A DNA stretch of 64,000 nucleotides from Absidia repens (lineage: Eukaryota > Mucoromycota > Mucoromycetes > Mucorales > Cunninghamellaceae): the NCBI GenBank assembly GCA_002105175.1, contig MCGE01000016.1, positions 689,501 to 753,500 of the forward strand, written 5' to 3'. The position numbers were made by a program, and so were the translations under genes. Position 1 is the first letter of the stretch. Each line of letters opens with the position of its first letter. Below are positions 11,210 through 24,963 of the stretch, piece after piece. The notes beneath the pieces were generated by a model that was not told the DNA's origin, searched no databases, and was given only the letters and a program-made list of their open reading frames with translations.

Positions 11210-12124
11210 ATGTCAACGTCAAATGGTGGAACGGATCGATATCAGCGATTGGAAAAACTGGGCGAAGGAACATACGCGACGGTATTCAAGGGCAAAAGTC
11301 GACTTGGCGGTGAAATTGTGGCACTGAAGGAAATACATTTGGATGCGGAAGAAGGAGCGCCATCTACCGCCATCCGGGAAATATCTCTCATGAAGGAACT
11401 CAAGCATCCGAATATTGTGCGCCTGATGGATGTGATTCATACGGAAAACAAACTGATTCTTGTTTTTGAATTCATGGACCAAGACCTCAAGAAGTTTATG
11501 GACACCAATGCAAGAGCGACGCATGGAGCTTTGGATTTGACGGCTATTCGACAGTTCATGTTTCAGCTGTTGCGTGGGATTGCGTACTGTCATGAAAACC
11601 GTGTGCTCCATCGTGACTTGAAACCACAAAACTTGCTCATCAACAAACGGGGTGCTCTCAAGCTGGGCGATTTTGGACTTGCGCGCGCTTTTGGGATTCC
11701 TGTGAATACATTCAGTAATGAAGTGGTGACGCTTTGGTACCGTGCACCGGATGTGCTTTTGGGGTCGCGCATGTACTCTACGTCGATCGACATTTGGTCG
11801 GCCGGTTGTATTATGGCGGAAATGTATACGGGTCGACCTCTTTTCCCTGGCACCACCAATGAAGATCAGCTACAGAAAATCTTTCGAATGATGGGCACCC
11901 CAACCGAACAAACATGGCCCAACGTCTCTCAACTACCGGAATACAAACCAAATCAACAATATTATCCCGCACAAACCATTTATCAAATCTTACCAACCAT
12001 CGATCCTCTCGGCTTGGATTTGCTGAATCGGATGTTACAATATCAACCGCAAATGCGTATTTCGGCGAAGGATGCCCTGAATCATGCTTACTTTGATACA
12101 GTTAGACACATGCAATTTGAATAA
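11210..12124 (+). CDS. PHO85: Cyclin-dependent kinase of the Pho85/Cdk5 class
   Basis: This Ser/Thr kinase pairs with Pcl-type cyclins and in yeasts controls phosphate response, glycogen metabolism and cell-cycle entry. The single exon encodes 304 residues, the usual length. Visible elements are the glycine loop [11 protein letters not shown], the VAIK-type lysine in VALKEIH, the cyclin-binding helix [19 protein letters not shown] (characteristic of Pho85/Cdk5 rather than PSTAIRE-only Cdc28), the catalytic loop [21 protein letters not shown], and the activation segment [16 protein letters not shown]. The activation loop has Ser in FSNEVV where Cdk1-type kinases carry Thr, as in other Pho85/Cdk5 proteins. 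It is unusual here in having no introns. The start ATG follows a typical pyrimidine-rich leader. Confidence 0.95.
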   Translation: MSTSNGGTDRYQRLEKLGEGTYATVFKGKSRLGGEIVALKEIHLDAEEGAPSTAIREISLMKELKHPNIVRLMDVIHTENKLILVFEFMDQDLKKFMDTNARATHGALDLTAIRQFMFQLLRGIAYCHENRVLHRDLKPQNLLINKRGALKLGDFGLARAFGIPVNTFSNEVVTLWYRAPDVLLGSRMYSTSIDIWSAGCIMAEMYTGRPLFPGTTNEDQLQKIFRMMGTPTEQTWPNVSQLPEYKPNQQYYPAQTIYQILPTIDPLGLDLLNRMLQYQPQMRISAKDALNHAYFDTVRHMQFE

Positions 12125-12190
12125 ATACATCTGTTGGTTGCCGCGCTCCCCTCTCTTCTCTTGTGTGGTGTTGTGCTTCTTTTATGATGG

Positions 12191-12336
12191 TAGTTTAGTC
12201 TATAGCCTTATTGCCTTTTTTCTTTTTTTATCCATTTAGCATAGCCTCTCTCTCCCTCTCTCTCTCTCCCTCTCTCTCTTTCTCTTGTATAGTTTGAATT
12301 CCTTTCCCTTTTTATTACTTTTGCCAATACAATAAA
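12191..12336 (+). terminator. PHO85 3' processing region
   Basis: A TAGTTTAG motif lies 67 bp after the stop, followed by a (CT)n tract and an AATAAA hexamer at 12331-12336. Together these resemble a fungal polyadenylation region. Confidence 0.4.
12243..12292 (+). repeat. (CT)n microsatellite
   Basis: A nearly pure CT dinucleotide tract interrupted by a few CCC steps, in the 3' flank of PHO85. Confidence 0.8.
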
Positions 12337-12849
12337 TGACATCTGCTTGAAATTCATGTTGTCAGTTTTTTTTTTTTTTTTTTTGCTTTGTTTTGGTTTT
12401 GGTGGAGGCAAATACGTGTTTCTTTGGAAGTGTAGTCTATCAATTTCTTTTGTTTTATGACAATAAAAATGCTCCAAATGCTCAAATGAAGTATTTGAAA
12501 TCAAGAAATATGTTTTATTCAAATTATTGGCAATGTGGAGTTGATCAGGTGTTGTTTGTAATAGGGGAATGTGCAGGATGTTGATGACGGTAATAGAATC
12601 GGTATGAAAGCCGAGGAGTGTCATACTCACAGCTGATCAACTACGATGCAGTTTACGATAATGCAAGCTTTGTGAAGGGGAGGGGTGTTTGCATCAGGGA
12701 CAAAATCTCGTTATGAATGATTCAGAATATCATCTTATGAAAATTCCAGCAGCGTGAAGAATGTATTATGTGTTATCTGGGCGAAAAAGGGTAGGAGGAG
12801 GGGGGGGGCAAACGATCTCATGATGTATGGTATAGCTCAGCAAGAACTT

Positions 12850-13682
12850 AAAGTACGCCTTAACTGCCGCAATTTTCTACATTCAATTACAAACATTCTC
12901 ACACTTTAATATTAAGTGATCGATCAACCAGTCTCAAAGTCTTTTTTTTGGGGGGAATAGCCATAGTGGGTGAACTAGAAAGCAGTTGATGGAAAGTTTA
13001 CAAAATAACTACAATGGCAATATTTAGCACTATACGATGAGTCAGAGGATGGTTGGTAAAAGTATATTTATTGATACATATTGGTAGATACTACAGCTAA
13101 AGGAGAGGGCTTCACTGCAACTAAAGATCTAATGGAAGGATCCATTGGAAAGAGAATGAAGGATACTGTTGGGGATCTAAAGAACGGTCAACACTAATCT
13201 AAAGGAATAACTTTAAAAAGGAAGCTAATGTACTGTACAAGGCATATAAGACTTGAGAATTACTATAGATGTATATCTTTTGTTGGTCGAATCACAGCAA
13301 CTGTTAATACTAATCTAGAGAGGCGATGATCAAAAGGGATGCCTGGTAAAAGACATGAAAGAGACTAGCGGGGCATTTTTCATTGAAGTATGTAAAATAG
13401 ACACATTTTATTTAGATGTAGGTACAAATTAACACTAAACTAAGCTTGTGAAGGCTCCAATAGGTCAACTAATGGTGGGTCCAAATTCTGAATCCAAAAT
13501 GAATGGGTCATCCCATGTATCTTGTAATCCCTGAGCTGAAAATCTTTCTAAATTAGTCCTAACACTGATCTAAGATCACCAAGTCCTCAAAGAAGTTGAA
13601 TGGGAAAGAAAAAAAAAAATAAGAAGGGAGAAAAAGAAATAGAGCGGAAAAAATAGTGAGTGCAACTAAAAATCCACGTGGG
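12850..13682 (-). repeat. Dispersed non-coding repeat family, copy D (reverse orientation)
   Basis: Read on the minus strand, this stretch aligns by eye to the three plus-strand copies near 28, 41 and 57.5 kb. The order of shared blocks is an E-box CACGTG near 13675, a pyrimidine-rich stretch, a block ending in GTTGAATGG/CCATTCAAC, TAATCCCTGAGCTGAAA-like and CCCATGTA-like segments, TCCAAAATGAA, CATTTTTCATTGAAG, GACATGAAAGAGACTAG, AACACTAATCTA, and a distal block with TGGTTGGTAAAAGTATATTTATTG. No ORF is conserved, and the AACACTAATCTA block is duplicated inside this copy. The far boundary is uncertain by about 100 bp. Confidence 0.75.
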
Positions 13683-14411
13683 CGGCATTTGAAATCTTTC
13701 CTGGTAGCCTTTGTTGAACTACTGTTCAGAGCATTTTCCTCATTTTTCTCGATAGTCTCCATTTCGATAGAAAAAACAAACAAACAAAAAAACAAAAGGA
13801 GGTTCGATAATGTAGCTGCATCGGCAGACATTGCATGTATTTACACTTCAGAACAGCGGTATTATCCACAACAACGATGCAATTTTGATCTGCCGTTGAT
13901 ATCAATATGGTGGATCCTTACGATAATGAGCACACACTGTTAAAACTAAAAAAAAAATCCACCTCTAGGACACGCTTATTTGACGATCCAGTATATTGTA
14001 CTTCTTGGATAAATTAAAATATAAAGAAGCTGAAAATATTTATATTGGTGGGGGGGGGTTGCTTTTTTTTTTTAAAAAAAAAAGGATTATATGGTGTATA
14101 TATTTTGTATGTTTGTATAGGTGGTCGCTGGGTAACTTCACGCATAATATAGGAGAGATAGATCGATTGAGTCTAATAAGAAAAATATTCGACAAACTGG
14201 ATTCAAGCACCTCTCTATATACCTTATAAGAATGATCCTGCATCGAATAATAAATTATCACTCTCTAAGCTGCTCATGATTGCTTACCAGGTTTGAGGGT
14301 TGTAATCCCGCTCATTTGATTGCGGAATCTGAAAATGTTTCGGTCGATTGACATTTTTTGTCTGTGAGATCTTCTTTTCTTGAATTCCTTCCTTTTTTTA
14401 TTATATACACA
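13683..14411. other. Spacer and RPS3 promoter
   Basis: No gene is supported. It is AT-rich with homopolymer runs of G8, T9 and A10 near 14048-14085. The last 100 bp form a pyrimidine-rich leader into RPS3. Confidence 0.5.
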
Positions 14412-15507
<1,096 letters not shown>

Positions 15508-15538
15508 ACTCTCTCCCTCCCATTTATTTATATATACA

Positions 15539-15595
15539 TAGTTTAGTTTCTTCCTTCTTGTTTATGCACATAAAAGAATAAAAAATATCAATAAA
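15539..15595 (+). terminator. RPS3 3' processing region
   Basis: TAGTTTAG begins 32 bp after the stop codon and is followed by AATAAA hexamers at 15577 and 15590. Confidence 0.45.
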
Positions 15596-15829
15596 AAAAA
15601 AATCAATATATAGTGTGTGTCTTGGTGATGATAGTGTGCGGTGTCGATGGATCATCCGAGGCGTTATATACAATGTATATTCAAACGCCGAAGTTATCGT
15701 TTTTTTTCTTTGTAGATATTTGGGCGCTCTGGATTTTTTTCCTTTTTTTTTTTTTTTTTTCCTCTCCATCCTTTCTATAGTTTGAACCTGTGCTCATTGT
15801 ATAGTGTATTTTATTGAAAAATTGATATC

Positions 15830-17302
15830 ATGGCCACTGAAATCTTATTCAACGAAAACAACGGGTATATTGATGCCATTCTTCGAGGTTATCGCTCTGG
15901 CATTTTGAATTCTTCGCAATACCTCAACTTCACACAATGTGAAACACTTGAAGGTAAGAAAAATATACATCCTTGTTTTATTTTTGAACACTGAATTGTC
16001 ACAAAGGTACTGGCGATATAACACCCTTTTGTTTGTTTTGACAATGTGAACTAGATCTTCGACTTCAAATTGGCGCCACTGACTACGGCACCTTATTACA
16101 AAATGAACCTTCTCCCATTGCCACTTCCACCATCTCTGAAAAACTGACGCAACGTTTGGTAGAAGAATTTGAATACATCCGTTCCGTCGCCACTCAACCT
16201 TTGGCCAAGTTTTTGGATTATATCACGTAAGTCTACATCCATTATTATTTATTTTTTCCCGTTATTGTAGAAACTAGAGGGGATGAAGGGGATTGTACCA
16301 ACTCATGCTAACGTCATTTCTCTTCGCTCTTGCTCTCTCACCTTTAGTTACCAATACATGATAGATAATGTCATTTTGATCATTACTGGAACTTTACACG
16401 AACGCGATACACATGAACTTTTGGAACGCTGCCATCCTCTAGGTGTATTTGATTCCATGCCTGCCTTGTGTGTGGCCACCACTGTGGCTGAACTCTTCAA
16501 CACCGTTCTTGTCGAAACACCATTAGGTAAGTCTATTTTTTTTTTTTTCCTTTTATCAAATACGAAAACGTGTATCCTCATTCATGTCCGTTTTCTGTCG
16601 TAAAATGCACAGCCCCTTATTTTGCCAACTGTCTTAGTGCCCATGATTTGGATGAACTCAACATTGAAATCATTCGCAACACATTGTACAAAGCTTATCT
16701 TGAAGACTTTTATCAATTCTGCCAAACTTTGGATGGTCCTACTGCTGAAGTCATGGGTGACATTTTACGGGTAAAGACAATCTCCATATACTAATAAGAA
16801 AAAAGAGGTTGTGCTGTAGTGGATGGCGGGCGGAGCGGATGGAGGAAGGGGAAGGAACAGATGTTTTTAACCTCTTTTTTTTTGTTTTAATTATTAGTTT
16901 GAAGCGGATCGTCGTACTGTCAACATTACGATCAATTCTTTCGGTACCGAACTGACTAAAGAAGACCGCAAGAAGCTTTTCCCCACTATTGGACGATTGT
17001 ACCCCGAAGGCAATGCTCGATTGGCCTTGGCAGACGAAGTGGAGCAAGTCAAGTCTGTATGCGATGTGTTCCATGAATACCGAGGCTTCTTCGATACCAC
17101 CTCTAACAAGACCTTGGAAGATATGTTTTTTGAACAAGAAGTGTTTTTAAACCGATTGGCCTTCCAACAACAATTCAATTTTGGTGTGTTTTATGCTTAT
17201 GTCAAATTGAAGGAACAAGAAATCAGAAACATTGTCTGGATTGCTGAATGTATCTCTCAAAATCAAAAAGATAGAATTAGTAGTTATATCCCTGTTATGT
17301 GA
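15830..17302 (+). CDS. VMA6: V-type H+-ATPase subunit d (V0)
   Basis: Subunit d caps the c-ring of the membrane V0 sector and couples it to the V1 rotor in vacuolar acidification. Five exons close in phase: 15830-15953, 16055-16226, 16348-16526, 16613-16770, 16898-17302, giving 345 residues, the normal family length. Diagnostic stretches are [63 protein letters not shown] and the C-terminal [18 protein letters not shown] followed by VWIAECIS. The protein is peripheral with no membrane segments, as expected. Nothing is broken. The start ATG is the first after a pyrimidine-rich leader. Confidence 0.96.
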
Positions 17303-18216
17303 ATGAACAAAAACTGCCTTACCACTTTCCCCCCTAACCGCCCATTAGTTTTTACTTTATTTGTTTCTTCTCTATTCCCTTTTTAGTTTTATAGTCCTTT
17401 GATCTTGATCGACTTTTTGATTCTTTTTTGTTCTTTTATCAATAAAAATCATTTTACTTCTCACAGTCATATCGTAGTTGTATTCTTGTAGATATATATT
17501 TTATGATGCGTTCAGGAACATGTCATATATGACATGATTGCAGAAATTGGTCTAGTCTTTATGCAGGTATGGAATGTGGTTATAAGGGTTACGACTGTTT
17601 ATTCTCAAGAATAGCATATCATAGGTAAATTTGTGTGGAAATAGCTGTACAGAAGGTATGACCTTTTTTATTGTGATGATACTATGTTGCTAGTTTAGGA
17701 TAAGTTTTGTGTGTGTATCTAATATGGACAAATCTTTATCTTTCATGGGGGGGGGCAAGAAAAATTTAATGATGCATCCAGATCACTGTCATGAAGGCCA
17801 TCAAAACGTTTTTTTCTTCTGGCCATATGAATAAGGCGTTTTTTTTTTTTTTCCTGCTAGAAAATGCTAGGCAGTAATGCGATGAAACAAAGTGTGGCTT
17901 GCGTCTCAATTTTAGTATATTGCATGAGTTATCAAAGGTGAATCGGAGTTCATGGTATAAATGACCAAACGTTGAAATTGCTACCTATTAGGTAGTTACT
18001 ACTCAACAGGATATCAAAAAAAGAAAAAAGAAAAATACTAAAACTTTTTTAATGCACTTGATATTAATAGGCGTCAAAAAGTACCGTTCTATTTGAATTG
18101 GCTGTGATCGGTCGGTCATTGTTTTTCTTTTCTTGTGTGATATTTTTAAAACCCGCTATCTTATTTTTTCCATTTTTCGCTTTTCTCTTTCATATTCTTT
18201 ATTACTATCCATTACG
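17303..18216. other. Spacer with VMA6 3' end and SNZ promoter
   Basis: No gene is supported. An AATAAA at 17441-17446 probably ends VMA6. There is an 18-bp perfect palindrome at 17519-17536 and a G9 run near 17747. A reversed CCAAT box (ATTGG, 18097-18101) lies 120 bp before the next start codon. Confidence 0.5.
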
Positions 18217-19315
18217 ATGTCCAACGATTTTGCTATTCCTGTTAACCTTCACTCTAACGGTAACCAAACTGGTGATGCCTCCAGCAACAACTTTAGCATT
18301 AAAGCTGGTCTAGCCCAAATGCTCAAGGTGAAAAAATAAATACAAGGCATAAAACATACACCAAAGATACTTATCATTTTGTTTCTCTCCTCACAGGGTG
18401 GTGTGATCATGGATGTTATTGATGCTGAACAAGCCCGTGTTGCTGAAGAAGCTGGTGCTTGTGCTGTGATGGCTTTGGAACGTGTGCCTGCTGATATTCG
18501 TAAAAATGGTAAGTCATAATAATAAAAGAGTTAGCCAAGCGTAACAAATATTCACAATCATGTTATCATTTTCAATTTTAACGATATGTATCCTAGGTGG
18601 TGTTGCCCGTATGTCTGATCCCAAGATGATCAAGGAAATTATTGAAGCAGTGACCATCCCTGTCATGGCCAAGGTACGTATTGGTCACTTTGTTGAAGCG
18701 CAAATCATCGAATCCATTGGCGTTGATTACATTGACGAATCTGAAGTCTTGACACCTGCCGATGAAGCCAACCATATTTTGAAACACAACTACAAGGTGC
18801 CCTATGTGTGTGGAGCCAAGAACCTCGGTGAAGCCTTGCGTCGTATCAGTGAAGGTGCTGCCATGATCCGTACCAAGGGTGAAGCCGGAACTGGTAATGT
18901 GGTTGAAGCTGTCCGTCACATCCGTACTGTCAACGCTGAAATTCGTCGTGCGGCCTCCATGTCTGATGAAGAACTGTATGCCTATGCCAAGGATCTTCAA
19001 GCTCCTTTCCATTTGCTCAAAGAAACGGCTCGTTTGGGTCGTTTGCCAGTGGTCAACTTTGCTGCTGGTGGTGTGGCCACGCCTGCGGATGCTGCTTTGA
19101 TGATGCAATTGGGTTGTGATGGTGTCTTTGTGGGTTCTGGTATCTTCAAGTCTGGTGATCCTGCTAAGCGAGCGAAGGCTATTGTACAAGCTGTCACTCA
19201 CTTTAAGGATCCCAAGGTTCTTGCTGATGTCTCTGAAAATCTTGGCGAAGCTATGGTCGGTATCAATTTGGATGAACTCTCTGAAGATCAAAAGTTGGCC
19301 AAGCGTGGATGGTAA
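18217..19315 (+). CDS. SNZ1: Pyridoxal 5'-phosphate synthase subunit Pdx1/Snz
   Basis: Pdx1 makes pyridoxal 5'-phosphate from ribose 5-phosphate, glyceraldehyde 3-phosphate and ammonia delivered by the Pdx2/Sno glutaminase. Exons 18217-18327, 18397-18508 and 18597-19315 give 313 residues, as is usual for fungi. The TIM-barrel motifs are intact: [50 protein letters not shown] (catalytic Lys region), [38 protein letters not shown] (second catalytic Lys), [18 protein letters not shown] and [12 protein letters not shown]. The N-terminal 25 residues are Asn/Ser-rich and not conserved. No SNO/PDX2 partner lies nearby, unlike the yeast SNZ-SNO pairs. Confidence 0.97.
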
Positions 19316-20088
19316 ATAGATTAGTTTCTCCTTCCTTGGTTTCTTGGTATTCTCTTGGTATTTGTCCTGCCTCCATCCTCTTCCCTTTGACTTAGACTTG
19401 TAGTTTATATTATATTATTTTGTATGCATTTTGTTCAATAAACTTGGAAACTATATTGTCCTATTTTATTCTCGCCTTTGCTTGTTTGTTTTGGGTTTTG
19501 GGTATCAACAATAGATGCGGGTTGGGAAGAAGGTTTTATTCTATTGAATGTGGTTAACAATATGTATTGATAGTTACAGTGTATTTTTTCTATAGTTTGT
19601 TGTGACCGGCGGATTGTGCATGTAAAAGAAATTATTCTTTTTGATCTGATTCACACACAAGAGGAGAGGGAATGTCGTTGTTACACGGAGTTTTCAATTT
19701 TTTGATTCATAAATTTGATCCCGTGTCCATCCTGCCATTCCACAAAAGGAATACAGAGAATAAATGACCTTTCCTTCTTTGCTGCGCCCGACAGATCAAG
19801 AAATAACCCCTTGGAACAGTTTGACTCACGCCGGGCACTCATTTGTATTACTTCTTTATTTTCTGATCTTTTTATTCCACCTTCGGCACTAAATCCGTGA
19901 GGGTCACCAAAACCTTTATTGGCGGTGTTTGAATATTATTGCATATAAATGTTTTGTTTAGTTTTTTTTTTTTCTGACACTTCTCTTCCTTTAATATCTT
20001 TTTTATCAATTACGCATTTACATTTTATTCTATTTATTTATTACACTATTACTTTTATTATCCTTATCATTATATACCAACTTTTTAA
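19316..20088. other. Spacer: SNZ 3' end and ABC transporter promoter
   Basis: No gene is supported. TAGTTTA (19401-19407) and AATAAA (19437-19442) mark the probable SNZ polyadenylation region. Upstream of the transporter a reversed CCAAT box (19918-19922) is followed by a TATA-like CATATAAATG near 19939. Confidence 0.5.
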
Positions 20089-23000
20089 ATGGATAACATT
20101 GAAAAAAAGGAGGGGTCATCATCAGCAACAAGTCAGACCTCTTCCACACCCGCTGAAAATACCGACGAAAAGAAACCATCTATTCCCATTTATCGACTGT
20201 TTCGTTATGCTGATACGCGTGACACGATCTTGATTTGTTTAGCCATTCTTTGTTCGACTGCGGTTGGCGCATTAGCTCCTGCTTCAATCATTATTTTTGG
20301 GAAATTTTTGGATCGAATCACAACTGTTATTGCTCAGCCTCCTACAAGTGGCGATGTTCCAGATTATATTGCTGCTACTGTACCTGTCATCTTAGTCCTC
20401 GTTTATATGGCTACTGCTGTCCTTGTCGCATCTTATGGGGCCCAGACGCTATGGATCATGTCTGGTGAAAAGTAAGCTTTTCCTTCTAAAAAAAAAAAAA
20501 AGGACGACGGCTAGGGTCGATTTACGAACGAATATTTTATTTATTTATACACTCCTAGTCAGACAAGAAGGATCAGAGTGAAATATCTTCATGCTATTCT
20601 CCGACAAGATATGACATGGTTTGACAAGTCAAAGGATGGATCTCTAACGACAAGACTGATATCTGATACACAGCTCATTCAAGACGGAATTTCTGAAAAG
20701 TTTGGCCTGCTTGTTGTCTCTATTGCCCAATTTATTTCTGGCATGGTAGTTGGTTTCACAGGCGATTGGTTACTCTCTTTGGTGATTTTGGCAACATTTC
20801 CTATTCTGGGCATTGCGGCGACGGTGATGGGTCTTCTGGTGACAAAGTACACGGCAAAAGCACAAGATGCCTATGCTGACGCTGGAAAAATAGCCGAAGA
20901 ATCCTTTTCGTTTTCGGGAATTCGCACCATTTACGCTTTCTCTATGGAAAATCGCTTTGCTCAGCGTTATTTCAAGGAGCTGGAACATGCTCGTGTGGCT
21001 GGTGCCCGACGCACCTGGGTCTTTGGGATGGGATCGGCTTCTTTCCTTTTTGTATTTTTCTCGACATACGCCTTGTCCTTCTGGTACGGTAAGGAACCAT
21101 ATTTAAAAATCAAAGAATAACTTGAATACTGACTGAAACTTTTTTTTTGGGGGGGGCATTACTTTTTTATTTTTTTACTCTGATCCAGGTTCTACTCTCG
21201 TCAATCAGGGACGAATAACAGGCGCCAATGTTGTGATTGCCTTTTTTGGTATTATCCTCGGTGCTGGTAAGAAAAAAAAAAAAAAAAAGTAAAAGGGAGT
21301 CATTCTTCTAATCTTGATTATACAGTTGGTCTGATGACTCTTCCTCAGAATTTGGCTTCCATCACAAGTGCTTGTGGAGCGGCGCACAATATCTATGCTA
21401 CCATCGAACGAGTTCCCACTATTGATTCGGATGACATTCAAGGACGAACTTTACCCGATTCTTGGACTGGTGATATTGAATTTCAAGATATATCCTTCAG
21501 TTACCCTACACGAAATAACGTACCTGTCCTCACTCACTTTAATTTATCAATCAAATCTGGCTCAACACTTGCTCTGGTTGGAAGTAGCGGAAGTGGTAAG
21601 TGTTAATACCTAAATGAAATTGATTTAGTACTTATACGCTCGCCTTTTGTTATGTATTTATCACGCGGTAGGAAAATCAACCATCATCCAGTTGTTGCAA
21701 CGATTTTATGATCCCAATGAAGGTGATATCAAGGTATCTCAACAATCGATTAAATCTTTGGATGTGTCTTGGTTGCGTAAAAATATGGGGGTTGTCTCTC
21801 AGGAACCAGTGCTATTCAACATGTCGGTCAAGCAAAACGTACTTCTCGGAGCTAGTGATCCAACAACAATAACTACGGCAGATATTGAACATTCATGCAA
21901 AATGGCGAATTGCCACGATTTTATCTCCCAGCTACCTCAAGGATATGACACAATCATTGGACCTGAACTGCTTTCAGGCGGTCAAAAGCAACGTGTGGCT
22001 ATTGCACGGGCTATCTTGGATGATCCAAAAATTCTCATTTTAGACGAGGTCAGTCATGCAAAATCCCCCTTCCTTATTGGACTCTGACTCATCTTTTTTT
22101 TTTTTTTTTTTTTTTTTGGAAAAAATAAATAAATAGGCTACATCTGCCCTTGATACTCAGTCCGAACGTATCGTACAACATGCTTTGGATGCTGCGACTG
22201 AAAACCGAACCACCATTATCATTGCTCATCGCTTATCTACCATTCGAAATGCGGACCTCATTGTGGTGATGGAAAAGGGCGAAATACTGGAACAAGGAAG
22301 TCATGACGAACTTTTGGCCTTCGGCAATGTTTATTCAGATCTCATCGCAAAGCAAACCATTGCACTTGAACAAACAAGAGTAACCTCTGGAAATACTGGT
22401 ACAGATCCGGCGGCGGTAGCGGCGGCGTCGATACAACAACCGACAACTGAAACAACACCCGTGGAAGAATTACTTAGACAAGAAAAAGTGGCAATCGAAA
22501 TGGACATGGACGACGCCAGCAAGACAATGAAAGGACAGGCGGTGACTCTTCAGGAACCACACCAGCAAGCAACATTGGACGACGGCTACGATCAAAAACT
22601 TCAACGCGAACTTGAAGACAAGGCATTGCGAAAGGAACAAAAGGCGCCGATATCTAGGGTGATATCACAAATGAAAACGGAATGGCTTTTACTTTCACTC
22701 GGCTGTGTTGGTGCCATTCTCTCCGGCATGATCTTCCCAGCATTTGGTTATGTGTTTTCCCAGGTGGTGGTTTTGATCTCGACAAAAGGAGGCCTTGTCA
22801 GCAATGGACCCATGAATGGCGCAAACCTTTATAGCTTCCTATTGATGATTGTGGGCTTGGGCTCGTTTGTTGGGTTTGGAATCAAGATCGTCTGCTTCGA
22901 ATTGGCCGGGGAAGCCTATACAAAACGACTACGGCACCAGGTGTTTCAAGCATATCTTAGGCAAGAAGTCGGATACTATGACGCAAGTGAAAACTCAACA

Positions 23001-24945
23001 GGCGCGCTGACTACAAAATTGGCCGTGGATGCAAAAAATGTCAACGAAATGGTTACTAAGGTATGGGGTGAAATAATTCAAACTATTTTGACTGCTGTTT
23101 CAGGTAATAAAAAGAAAACACAGATACAGACTGTAAAAATATTCCCAAAAGGAGAATAGATGGGAGGGTATGATGACAAGTTCCTAACATGTGGTTTATT
23201 TTTCTGTTTGAAAAGGTCTCATTATTGCATTTGTATTCTCATGGCAACTTACATTGGTGATTCTTGGTATAGCGCCATTGCTGATTGCTGGGGCACTCTA
23301 CGAAACCAAAGTGGAACAAGGACTTGGCGATAGTACTAAAAAGGCGAATGAAGATTGTGGCGATTGTGCGTCCGAAGCGATCAAGGAGGTCAGGACAGTG
23401 GTATCTCTCAACAAACAGGATTATTTTGAACAGCGATTCTTCAAGGCAACGGAACGACCTCATAAAATGACCACCAAGAAGGCGTGGATGGCTTCGTTTG
23501 GTTATGCATGTACGCAAGGGGTGCCTTTGTATGCTCAGTCTATTGCCTTTTATGCGGGTATGCGTTTTATTTCCAATGGATGGATCGATTACAATCAAAT
23601 GTTTAGTAGTATGATGATGGTGCTCATCACGTCTATGGGTGTTGGCTCAGGTTTGGTAAGTTTTGAATCACATTCTGTCTGATCTTGTTACTTATTTATC
23701 CATTATTTACCGACTGTTTTATTTTTTCAACAGGTGTTTACAAAATCCTTTACCAAAGGAAAATTATCTGCCATTGCCGTGTTTGAAGTCATTGACCGTG
23801 CTCCCAAAATTGATCCACAACTGGAAGGCATTGAACCGTCATCTGATACAATTCAAGGTTCCATCGCATTTGAAGACGTCAAGTTTGCATATCCTACAAG
23901 GAAGAATCATCCCATCTTCAATGGTCATCTGAATTTTAAGGTTGACGCAATGAAAAAAGTCGCTTTAGTGGTAAGAATATATATATTTAGCAGTATGAAA
24001 TGCAATGGAAGTACTCACGTTTTATTTATCTTTTTATACTAGGGATCATCTGGTTGTGGTAAGTCAAAAAGCTCCACACTTTTTTTTTTTTTTTTTTTTC
24101 CTAATGTGAAATATTTATATATATTTATTTCTCTCTTACTTAGGCAAATCTACCACGATTGGATTACTGGAACGGTGGTATGATGTAGATTCTGGCAATA
24201 TTCGATTGGATGGTCATGATACAAAATCCTTCACTTTGGGAAATCTCCGATCACACATGGCTCTTGTTGGTCAGGAACCTGCTCTGTTTGATCTTTCCAT
24301 TTTGGAGAATATTCGGTGTGGCAATAAAAGAGATTTGACCATGGAAGAAATTGAAGAAGCGTGCAAAATGGCCAATATTCTCGACTTCATCAAAAGTCTT
24401 CCGGATGGATTCGAAACTCGGGTTGGTGATAAAGGGTAAAGAAAAAAAATGAAAAAAAAGCACATAAATTTATATTGCTGTTCATTGACCCACCCTACCT
24501 TTTTTGTTTATGTACTCTGTTAGTTCCCAAATCTCTGGTGGTCAAAAACAAAGAATAGCTATTGCTCGTGCTCTAGTACGAAAACCAAACGTGCTGCTAT
24601 TGGATGAAGCAACATCGGCACTGGATAGTGAATCAGAAAAATTAGTACAAGAAGCTTTGGACAAAGTATTGGAACAAGGTGGAAGAACGACAATCACAAT
24701 TGCTCATAGACTCTCGACAATTCAGGTAACTAGCTACTATAAATTCAACCTCCTTTTTATGACGCTAATCTTCTTCCTGTACACTACATACGTGGTATAT
24801 ATTATCTTATTTTCTTTAGAATTCTGATTTGATTTGTGTGATAGACGATGGTCGTGTTGTAGAAAGTGGAACTCATTGGGAACTATTGAAAATTGATGGT
24901 TTATATGCTCAGCTAGTTAGGGATCAGTCTTTGAAAACTATTTGA
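20089..24945 (+). CDS. Full-size ABCB-type (MDR/P-glycoprotein-like) ABC transporter
   Basis: Twelve exons encode about 1,305 residues as TMD1-NBD1-TMD2-NBD2: 20089-20471, 20559-21088, 21189-21266, 21326-21595, 21672-22048, 22137-23103, 23216-23655, 23734-23970, 24043-24058, 24144-24435, 24524-24725, 24820-24945. NBD1 has Walker A GSSGSGKST, signature [16 protein letters not shown], Walker B ILILDE followed by ATSALD, and the H-loop [12 protein letters not shown]2 has [36 protein letters not shown] and IAHRLSTI. Both ATP sites therefore look catalytically complete. A charged linker joins the halves. Such proteins export lipids, peptides or drugs at the plasma or vacuolar membrane; the substrate cannot be told from sequence. 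Both Walker A motifs are split by an intron at the same residue and phase (see findings). Confidence 0.94.
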
Positions 24946-24957
24946 TTGCTTTTTTAT

Positions 24958-24963
24958 AATAAA
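24958..24963 (+). terminator. Probable polyadenylation hexamer of the ABC transporter gene
   Basis: AATAAA lies 13 bp after the stop codon. Only 222 bp separate the stop from the next start codon. Confidence 0.35.

Noticed and set aside
12208..12630. Minus-strand ORF of 140 codons behind PHO85
   Set aside because: It overlaps the PHO85 3' flank, reads through a CT microsatellite and a T run, and shows no recognisable domain.
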